Of a stretch of DNA of 5,389 nt, positions 1-4,630 are shown piece after piece. This DNA is from Pirellulales bacterium (GTDB taxonomy: Bacteria > Planctomycetota > Planctomycetia > Pirellulales > JAICIG01). The position numbers and the translations under genes are program-made. The stretch covers positions 1 through 5,389 of the forward strand of contig JAICIG010000497.1 in NCBI GenBank assembly GCA_025924495.1. The letters run 5' to 3'. The notes beneath the pieces are model-generated. The model did no database searches. It was given only the letters and a program-made list of their open reading frames with translations, and was not told the DNA's origin. The stretch's first letter is position 1. Each line of letters begins with the position of its first letter.

Positions 1-4
1 CCGC

Positions 5-42
5 AACATGCCTACGTCGGAGGGTCGCCGACGAAGCCATGG
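5..42. repeat. REP-like imperfect palindrome, copy 1
   Basis: This is an imperfect inverted repeat. The left arm (8-20, ATGCCTACGTCGG) faces the right arm (28-40, CCGACGAAGCCAT in reading order, starting one base inside the GCCGACG block), with two unpaired positions. A second copy lies at 4528-4564 and matches at about 33 of 38 aligned positions, including the shared block GGTCGCCGACGA. It sits about 100 bp beyond the stop codon of the minus-strand gene that ends at 142. No T-run follows the stem on either strand, so it is not a canonical intrinsic terminator. A dispersed extragenic palindrome is the best description. Two copies in one window make chance unlikely, but the family is not identified. 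Confidence 0.65.
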
Positions 43-141
43 CGCCCAAGTCTGTCGTCAATGCGCTCTTTCGTATCTCGCCTGTTTGGTTGCGGCTCCG
101 CCGCGCTAGGCTGAAACTGAACCGACATAAGCTCTCGCAAC

Positions 142-1494
142 TCATTCGCGCACAGTCGAATACTCGCGCAGCGTCTTGCCACTCTCGTCGACAACGCGAA
201 TTCGAAACTTCCCCTCGGGCAGCCAGAGCGTCGGCAGGGGCTCGTCGGCGCTGTAGGCGATCTGATCGATGGGGACGGCGTCGGGGTCTTGCTCGTGGGC
301 ATAAAAGGCCTGCGCGAGATAGGGAGCGCCGGCGGCGGGGTGTAGTTCGGTTTGGACGGCGTGAGGTTGGCGCCGGCCGCCGAGCGAGAGCCACGTCGGT
401 CGGCCGCGATCGTATCGAGTGCGCGGATGGAAAATGGAGAGGTCCGTGCCGCCGAGGGAGGTGAGAAACGTCTCGCTGCCGCGCAAGTGAAGCACGATGG
501 GCGCGTCTTTCAACAACCCTCGTTCAATGGCCTGCTGATAGACGGGCGATTCGAACTTTGGTGCGCTGTGTTCAGTGAAATGCGTCTGGTCGATGCACAA
601 CGGCTCGATGCCCGTCAGCCGCTGAAAGCATTGAGCCATCAGACGAACCTCGCCCTCCTTGCCGCCGAGTTCAAATCCGGTGGCGAGCTTTTGGATATGG
701 CCATACCCCGCGTGGACAAGAATCTTGGCCTGCGGATCTTTGGCGAGAATACGCTCTTGTAAGTGTCTCGCCTGGCCTTCCTCGCGGGCGTTCTGCCGGT
801 CGATCGCGTCATCGTCCTTTCGCTGTTCAGGCCCTTCGAACTCATAGGGCACGACCTGATAGCCCAACTTGAAGGCGATGCGGACCAGATCCGCGCAGAG
901 CGGTTCGTGCAAGTAATAGCCGGTGCACAAGGTCGGGTAGCCGCGTTCGGCGAGCGCCGTGTCGCCGGCTGTGAGCGCTTCGGCCGCGAAATAGCGAAAG
1001 CCCTGTTTATAAAGCCCTGCGAGCAGCGAGATCGTGAAGGCCCGGTGCAGCGGCACATGATGCGCCTCATTGATCATGATCACCTGATGGCGATTCGCCA
1101 GTTCCAGGATCGTCTCCACGGCGTCGCGCGCTTCATACTCCGCCAGGTCGACGGCCTTTTGCGGCGCGTTGGCGTCCGGGCGGTCGTCAAAGCTTGCCAG
1201 CGCATCGCGGTACCGCCCGACGAAGGATTGTTGCGTGCCGAGGAATTGCACGATCGCGTCGCGTTGTTCCTGATCGTCTCGAAAGCGGTCGAGCTCGACT
1301 TGCAATTGACGCAGATCGGCCAGGTAGGCGCTGTCGTCGCTCGTCAGGCTCGGCCACTTGGGCTCTGCCGGCCCTTCATTGCAAGGCGCGGCAGGGGCGG
1401 GGTCGGCGGCATCCAGCAAATTCGAGACGCCCGTCAAAGCGCTCAACAGCAAGGCAGAGAAAGCGAGAAGCGCCGTGGCCCGAATTCGTGGCAT
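142..1494 (-). CDS. Secreted erythromycin-esterase/ChaN/TIKI-like superfamily protein
   Basis: The product is 450 residues. The N-terminus is a signal peptide: basic MPRIR, a hydrophobic stretch at about 6-28, then a Pro/Ala-rich linker, which predicts export to the periplasm or surface. A helical region (about 50-135) precedes a core with two characteristic motifs: INEAHHVPLHR at 141-151 (E143, H145, H146) and HAGYGH at 261-266. An ExH motif followed about 120 residues later by a HAGxGH motif is the signature layout of the EreA/ChaN/TIKI-type fold, whose members include macrolide esterases, haem-binding lipoproteins and metalloproteases. The His and Glu residues would line the active or metal site. 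The C-terminal ~70 residues (WLPEGKFRIRVVDESGKTL, from 424) look like a small beta domain. The start at 1494 is preferred to an in-frame ATG at 1557 because GGAGGG lies 9 nt upstream and the signal peptide begins there. The substrate cannot be told from sequence. The gene is divergent from the 2085 gene and shares its intergenic region. Confidence 0.85.
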   Translation of the reverse strand: MPRIRATALLAFSALLLSALTGVSNLLDAADPAPAAPCNEGPAEPKWPSLTSDDSAYLADLRQLQVELDRFRDDQEQRDAIVQFLGTQQSFVGRYRDALASFDDRPDANAPQKAVDLAEYEARDAVETILELANRHQVIMINEAHHVPLHRAFTISLLAGLYKQGFRYFAAEALTAGDTALAERGYPTLCTGYYLHEPLCADLVRIAFKLGYQVVPYEFEGPEQRKDDDAIDRQNAREEGQARHLQERILAKDPQAKILVHAGYGHIQKLATGFELGGKEGEVRLMAQCFQRLTGIEPLCIDQTHFTEHSAPKFESPVYQQAIERGLLKDAPIVLHLRGSETFLTSLGGTDLSIFHPRTRYDRGRPTWLSLGGRRQPHAVQTELHPAAGAPYLAQAFYAHEQDPDAVPIDQIAYSADEPLPTLWLPEGKFRIRVVDESGKTLREYSTVRE

Positions 1495-1503
1495 TTCGGG
1501 AAG

Positions 1504-1509
1504 CCCTCC
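1504..1509 (-). promoter_or_regulatory. Ribosome binding site for the gene starting at 1494
   Basis: On the minus strand the sequence reads GGAGGG, nine bases before the ATG at 1494. This strong Shine-Dalgarno match sets the start at 1494 rather than at the in-frame ATG at 1557, which would place 21 non-hydrophobic residues before the signal peptide. Confidence 0.75.
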
Positions 1510-1760
1510 GTTCCGCGAGTTGGAAATTGCTCTGAGACGAAGTCGGCCCTCGATCATCCTTCCCGAATGACAAACAGGTTGCGCATCTCATGACCGCTCA
1601 GCGCCAGACCGTCAGCTGGTACTCTCGGGGCGTTGCGACGGGCTGCAGATTTGCGATCATGTCGGGGTCTCGGAGCGTACCAATCGCCTCTCAGCATAGC
1701 ATACGCACGCGCGGCAGACGCAGTGCAAACTCGGTTGTTAAGATCAGCGCCACTTGTTGC

Positions 1761-1956
1761 TCAGCACCGAGGGCGCACGATTCATCAGCCTATGGCGCAG
1801 CCATAGGATTTTCACCCGTAACAAAACCTTCGAGCCCTGAAAGGGCGAAACGGCGGCGGCGATGGCGCCCCGTTGGGGCTTTTACGACGAATGGTTGGCG
1901 TGGCGGGTCCTAGGGCTGCGCCCCTAGGCTGATGAGTTTCGCACCTTTGGTGCTGA
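1761..1956. repeat. Nested inverted-repeat element of six hairpins (REP/BIME or MITE-like)
   Basis: The outer arms 1761-1792 and 1925-1956 are inverted repeats matching at 25 of 32 positions, including TCAGCACC and CATCAGCCTA. The similarity continues inward to 1807 and 1909. Each arm carries two hairpins: 1764-1776 (GCACC/GGCGC) and 1789-1807 (CCTATGGC, loop gca, GCCATAGG) on the left; 1909-1928 (CCTAGGG/CCCTAGG) and 1941-1953 (GCACC, loop ttt, GGTGC) on the right. Two further perfect hairpins lie between the arms, at 1834-1846 (GCCCT/AGGGC) and 1867-1879 (GCCCC/GGGGC, followed by four T). No transposase is encoded, so this fits a non-autonomous REP/BIME or MITE-type element; a structured RNA is an alternative. 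Family identity was not established. Confidence 0.75.
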
Positions 1957-2029
1957 AGAGTGGCGCGACCCGCACGCGGCGGTTTTCGTGCTCGCAACTC
2001 GAATCGACTCTCTCTTCTCGCCTCTGCTT

Positions 2030-2038
2030 TGCTATGCT
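2030..2038 (+). promoter_or_regulatory. Possible extended -10 promoter element
   Basis: TGCTATGCT matches the extended -10 pattern TGnTATAAT except at two bases of the hexamer. It lies 46 bases before the ATG at 2085, a plausible leader length. No good -35 hexamer is found 16-18 bases upstream, where the sequence is a pyrimidine-rich tract. Base composition alone could produce this match, so it is only a candidate. Confidence 0.2.
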
Positions 2039-2070
2039 AACGCATTGCATTGCTTGCCAAACCACTCTCG

Positions 2071-2077
2071 AAGGAGG
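2071..2077 (+). promoter_or_regulatory. Ribosome binding site for the gene starting at 2085
   Basis: AAGGAGG, a near-perfect Shine-Dalgarno sequence, ends seven bases before the ATG at 2085. It fixes the start there rather than at the in-frame ATG at 1932, which would add 51 residues translated partly from the palindromic element. Confidence 0.85.
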
Positions 2078-2084
2078 CGGGCCG

Positions 2085-3011
2085 ATGAGGTTATTCATTG
2101 GGGATCGTGCGTGGCAGCGGCGGTTGTTGCTGGCAACCGTTTTGGTTGCGGCCGGCGCGCCGGCGTATGGGCAGTCGCCGTCGGCGATCTATGTAATGAA
2201 CGTCGATGGGAGCGACGCGCGAAAGGTCAGCCACTCGGATGGGCGCTGGCTGGGCTCCCCCTCCTGGTCGCACGATGGCAAACGAATGGCCTACGATTCG
2301 GCGCCGGCGACCCGGGACTATAACGAGTGCCGCATCTGCGTGGAGATGCTGAACCCAGGCGAGGAAAAGAATGCCAAGGTCGACGATCTGGGTTATGGCT
2401 GCGCGCCGTGCTGGTCGCCGGACGACAAGCAACTGACGTTTCACGTCCGGCCGGGAAACTCCAACGGCGAAACGCCGGGCGTATACATCATGAACGCCGA
2501 TGGCGCCGGCCGCGAACGGATCTGCGACGGCCTGCGCCCGCGCTGGTCGCCCGACGGCGAGAAGATCGTCGTCGTCAGCCGGCATGAAGGTTTCGAGAGT
2601 CTGTACCTGTACGATATTTTCGAGCAGGAGCTCACGCGCGTGCTCGAGCGCGGCTACGATCAGCTCACCGGCGCCTGCTGGTCGCCCGACGGCAAGCGGC
2701 TGGCCTTGATCGGATACAAAGGGGGCGGCGCCTTCAATGGCGGTCGGGGCGAACTGGCCATTGTCGACGCCGCCGCCAACCAGACGCCGAAGGTGATCAA
2801 GCAAGATCGCGTCGGCTGGCATCCCGACTGGTCGCCCGACGGCAAGCATTTGCTCGGCTGGATCTCGACCGGCGGGCAAACTCACTTGCATCTGTTCGAC
2901 GTCGAAGGAAACAAAGCGCCGATGCCGCTGGGCGGCCCGGCTGGCAGCCACAATAGCGACGCCGTTTTTTCGCCCGATGGGAAGCAGATTGCGCTGGGGA
3001 GCGATAGGTAG
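2085..3011 (+). CDS. Secreted six-repeat PD40/TolB-like beta-propeller protein
   Basis: The product is 308 residues. It opens with a signal peptide (basic MRLFIGDRAWQRR, hydrophobic LLLATVLVAAGAPA, likely cut near residues 25-30), so it is exported. The rest is six PD40-type repeats of 44-50 residues. Each has an opening strand such as IYVMN or VYIMN and a closing motif: WSHDGK (61), WSPDDK (110), WSPDGE (154), WSPDGK (199), WSPDGK (249) and FSPDGK (295). These are the signature of TolB-type and WD40-like propellers, which usually act as protein-binding scaffolds. The N-terminal IYVMNVDGSDARKV could complete the last blade, so the fold can close despite ending at ALGSDR. It is shorter than classical TolB (about 430 residues), lacks the TolB N-terminal domain, and has no tol/pal neighbours, so it should not be called TolB. 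Its TAG stop lies in the TAG-rich repeat beginning near 3004. The binding partner is unknown. Confidence 0.88.
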   Translation: MRLFIGDRAWQRRLLLATVLVAAGAPAYGQSPSAIYVMNVDGSDARKVSHSDGRWLGSPSWSHDGKRMAYDSAPATRDYNECRICVEMLNPGEEKNAKVDDLGYGCAPCWSPDDKQLTFHVRPGNSNGETPGVYIMNADGAGRERICDGLRPRWSPDGEKIVVVSRHEGFESLYLYDIFEQELTRVLERGYDQLTGACWSPDGKRLALIGYKGGGAFNGGRGELAIVDAAANQTPKVIKQDRVGWHPDWSPDGKHLLGWISTGGQTHLHLFDVEGNKAPMPLGGPAGSHNSDAVFSPDGKQIALGSDR

Positions 3012-3087
3012 GGGTAGATGGCAGGTAGTAGGTGGTAGGTGGGGGGAGGCGGAAGAAGAGTAGACAGTAGGCAGTAGACGGTAGACG
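3004..3087. repeat. Degenerate TAG-rich heptanucleotide-phase repeat
   Basis: A purine-rich stretch built around GTAG can be read as twelve successive 7-mers. The clearest run is AGTAGAC, AGTAGGC, AGTAGAC, GGTAGAC at 3059-3086. A looser run (GGTAGTA, GGTGGTA, GGTGGGG) occupies 3024-3044 and keeps the same 7-base phase. The stop codon of the propeller gene (3009-3011) is at its left edge. It resembles the short heptanucleotide tandem repeats known from intergenic DNA of several bacterial groups. The middle units (3045-3058) are poorly conserved, so the left and right runs may be independent. Confidence 0.6.
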
Positions 3088-3166
3088 GCGTGAATCGAGT
3101 GTCGTGTCGCTTTGCCGCATTGGCAGCTCGCTGTGCTTCGATTGCGGGTGACTTGCTGTTTTCATG

Positions 3167-3174
3167 AAAGGGGA
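3167..3174 (+). promoter_or_regulatory. Ribosome binding site for the gene starting at 3183
   Basis: AAAGGGGA lies eight bases before the ATG at 3183. It supports that start over the nearby out-of-frame ATG at 3164, which lies just upstream of this site and has no comparable site before it. Confidence 0.6.
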
Positions 3175-3182
3175 TTGCTGCG

Positions 3183-3716
3183 ATGAAAGTTGCCTGTTGC
3201 GTTGCGTTGATCGTTTTTGCCAGCGTCGCGTCGGTCGGAACGGCGCTGGGGGATTCGCCGGCGTTGAAATCGGGCGATGGCCAGCCCGATGGCAAGAAGA
3301 GTCTGGGCGGTTCGGGCGAGATGATCGAGTTTGTGATGCCGGACGAGCAGAGCGAGGTCAGCGGCATCCGCATCCATGGCGCCCGCTATGGCCTGCCGCA
3401 GGCGCCGAATGAGAGCTTTTTGATCTACTTCCTCAGCGCCGACGAGTCGGAGGTCGTCCGCACCGAATTGGCGCCGTATGCGCTGTTCGATCGCGGCCCG
3501 GAGAAATGGGTGGAAGTGAAATTCAGCAAGCCGGTCCAGGTCCCTCAGAAGTTCTGGCTGGCAATCGATTTTCGCCCGGGCCGCACCAAAGGGGTCTATG
3601 TCAGCTACGACAGCGGCAGCGACGGCAAGCGGTCGCGGATCGGCCTGCCTGGCATGGAGTCGAAAGCCTGCGACTTCGCCGGCGATTGGATGATCGAAAT
3701 TGTGCCGGCGAAATAG
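3183..3716 (+). CDS. Small secreted protein of unknown function, beta-rich
   Basis: The product is 177 residues with a clear signal peptide (MKVACC, then ALIVFASVASVGTALG, cut near residues 22-24), so it is exported. There is no lipobox at a usual position. The mature part opens with a polar segment, GDGQPDGKKSLGGSGEMIEF (31-50). It continues with alternating strands that suggest a beta-sandwich: SGIRIHGARYG (60-70), FLIYFLSAD (79-87), KWVEVKFSKPVQVPQKFWLA (108-127), KGVYVSYDS (136-144) and DWMIEIVPA (168-176). From memory, similar segments recur in secreted or multidomain planctomycete proteins, but I cannot name a family and no catalytic motif is visible. The start has an AAAGGGGA site. The stop TAG lies 13 bases before the next ATG, so cotranscription with the ankyrin gene is likely. 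It could bind a ligand or protein; this is not shown. Confidence 0.8.
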   Translation: MKVACCVALIVFASVASVGTALGDSPALKSGDGQPDGKKSLGGSGEMIEFVMPDEQSEVSGIRIHGARYGLPQAPNESFLIYFLSADESEVVRTELAPYALFDRGPEKWVEVKFSKPVQVPQKFWLAIDFRPGRTKGVYVSYDSGSDGKRSRIGLPGMESKACDFAGDWMIEIVPAK

Positions 3717-3729
3717 AGGGCCGTATCGT

Positions 3730-4290
3730 ATGCAGTACGCGGAAGACAGCCCGTTCTACCGCTTGCTGGCGACCAGGTACGATGCCGCGCGCGAGCAGGA
3801 AGCGATCGAAATTCTCGAGCAATCGCCGGAGATCGCGCGGCTCGAATGGCCGGGGCCCGACCTGCATGGGCAGCCGTTTGTGAAAGGGAGCACCGCACTG
3901 CATTATGCGGCGAACGACGGCAAGCTGCGGTTGATGGAGAAGCTCGTCGAATGCGGCGCCGACGTGAACGCGGCCCATGCCTGCTGGTATCGATCGGTCC
4001 TCGCTTGGGCGGCGAATAACGCGCGGCTCGAGGCGATCCAGTTGCTGCTGGCCCGCGGCGCCCGGGCCGCATCCCTGGATGCGTTGCATGCAGCCGCCTG
4101 GGGCGGTTCCTCGCGCGGCCAGGACCAAGAGCGCGACTATGCGGGCGCCCTCAAGCTACTGATCGATGCCGGCGCCGATAGGAACGATCGTCGCTATCCG
4201 AATCGCCGCACGCCGCTGGCCGTCGCGCTCGAAAGCGGCAACCGAGACGCCATCGACTATTTGCGGTCGCTCGAAGCAGAAGAAATATGA
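3730..4290 (+). CDS. Ankyrin-repeat protein
   Basis: The product is 186 residues with no signal peptide or membrane segment, so it is probably cytoplasmic. A helical N-terminal part (1-45) precedes about four ankyrin repeats. Repeat 1 (52-81) is a textbook match, with GSTALHYAANDGKLRLMEKL and CGADVNA. Repeat 2 (about 87-113) has VLAWAANNARLEAIQLLLAR. Repeat 3 (about 115-151) has ALHAAAWGG and LKLLIDAGADRND, with a ~10-residue charged insertion (SSRGQDQERD, 127-136) between its helices. Repeat 4 (about 158-184) has RTPLAVALESGNRDAIDYLR. Ankyrin stacks bind other proteins; the target is unknown. The start at 3730 is chosen because GAGGG precedes it by nine bases; an upstream ATG at 3700 would overlap the preceding gene by 17 bp and adds only ten residues. 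The stop TGA overlaps the next ATG (ATGA), indicating translational coupling. Confidence 0.85.
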   Translation: MQYAEDSPFYRLLATRYDAAREQEAIEILEQSPEIARLEWPGPDLHGQPFVKGSTALHYAANDGKLRLMEKLVECGADVNAAHACWYRSVLAWAANNARLEAIQLLLARGARAASLDALHAAAWGGSSRGQDQERDYAGALKLLIDAGADRNDRRYPNRRTPLAVALESGNRDAIDYLRSLEAEEI

Positions 4291-4529
4291 AAGGCGCGCC
4301 AATGATGGAACTTGATACCGACAAAATCGACGAAGCCGTGCTGGCCTTGTTGTACCTGGGCTTGCATCAGGGGGCGCGGGCCTGGAAAGGTTTTGATTGG
4401 GATGCGATGGATCGCCTTTATGAGCGCGGCATGATTTGCGATCCGCGGAACAAGGCAAAATCGGTGATCTTTACCGACGAGGGGCTTGAAGAGTCGAAGC
4501 GACTGCTGGTAAAGCTATTCGGCAAGTAA
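4287..4529 (+). CDS. DUF6429 family small protein
   Basis: The product is 80 residues, probably cytoplasmic. The stretch from MELDTDKIDEAVLALLYLGL through RAWKGFDWDAMDRLYERGMI to NKAKSVIFTDEGLEES matches, from memory, the conserved pattern of the DUF6429 family: DKIDEAVLALL, GARAWKGFDWD, DP.NKAKSV and TDEGL. The family has no established function. The C-terminal half (a helix, a short strand pair, then TDEGLEESKRLL) resembles the end of a winged helix, but that is inference. The ATG at 4287 overlaps the ankyrin stop by four bases. ATGs at 4302 and 4305 are alternatives: GAAAGG lies seven bases before 4302, and family members tend to begin close to MELD. The true start may therefore be 15-18 bases downstream. 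The TAA stop overlaps the palindromic repeat at 4528. Confidence 0.85.
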   Translation: MKGAPMMELDTDKIDEAVLALLYLGLHQGARAWKGFDWDAMDRLYERGMICDPRNKAKSVIFTDEGLEESKRLLVKLFGK

Positions 4530-4564
4530 CATGCCTCCGTCGGCCGGTCGCCGACGAGGCATGG
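4528..4564. repeat. REP-like imperfect palindrome, copy 2
   Basis: The arms ATGCCTCCGTCGGC (4531-4544) and GCCGACGAGGCAT (4550-4562) pair fully except for one bulged C, around a five-base loop (cggtc). It is the second copy of the repeat at 5-42. The match begins with the last two bases of the DUF6429 stop codon, so the gene ends inside the element. It lies between convergent genes. The stem is strong enough to act as a transcription barrier or 3'-end stabiliser, but no T-run follows on either strand, so intrinsic termination is not supported. Confidence 0.7.
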
Positions 4565-4630
4565 CACGCAACGTAACGCCATCTTTGCGGCGCGACCTGC
4601 GGGAATCGCACTGCGAGAAAGCGGCCGGTT

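Larger units (their letters stand above)
1495..2084. other. Divergent intergenic region with a hairpin-rich element
   Basis: This 590-bp stretch separates two divergently transcribed secreted-protein genes and must hold both promoters. The half next to the minus-strand gene (1495-1760) shows no convincing coding content. It contains one imperfect inverted repeat: TGGTACTCTCGG at 1617-1628 against CGGAGCGTACCA at 1671-1682, with 10 of 12 positions paired. It also has a doubled AGCATA at 1693-1703, which reads as two overlapping TATGCT hexamers on the minus strand, but no matching -35 box was found. The other half holds the palindromic element at 1761-1956 and a possible extended -10 box near 2030. 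Open frames here cross the palindromic element and are not credible genes. Confidence 0.6.

Noticed and set aside
92..104. GCGGC-TCC-GCCGC hairpin as a terminator for the minus-strand gene
   Set aside because: The stem is only five pairs and no T-run follows on either strand.
763..1593. Long plus-strand open frame (276 codons) opposite the ExH/HAGxGH gene
   Set aside because: It lies antisense to a gene with a signal peptide, good ribosome site and family motifs; its own translation has no recognisable domain and no ribosome site. GC-rich coding DNA commonly gives such open antisense frames.
1693..1703. Overlapping TATGCT hexamers on the minus strand as a -10 box for the 1494 gene
   Set aside because: No acceptable -35 hexamer is found at 16-19 bases (best is TTGCAC), and it would give a leader of about 200 bases; too weak to annotate.
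1590..1913. Open frame of 107 codons in the divergent intergenic region
   Set aside because: It runs through the hairpin element, has no ribosome site, and its Arg/Pro/Ser-rich product reflects the palindromes rather than a protein.
1932..2084. N-terminal extension of the propeller protein from the ATG at 1932
   Set aside because: The extension starts inside the palindromic element and would bury the signal peptide 51 residues in; AAGGAGG before 2085 fits the shorter form.
2091..2951. Long minus-strand open frame (286 codons) opposite the propeller gene
   Set aside because: The repeated AVGRPA-like segments are the reverse reading of the SPDGK repeats, which explains its length and apparent periodicity.
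3024..3086. Heptamer run as a CRISPR-like array or regulatory iteron set
   Set aside because: The units are contiguous 7-mers without spacers and are too degenerate; no replication or cas gene is nearby.
3601..4128. Minus-strand open frames across the secreted and ankyrin genes
   Set aside because: They cross two well-supported plus-strand genes and their junction, and encode Arg-rich low-complexity sequence without motifs.
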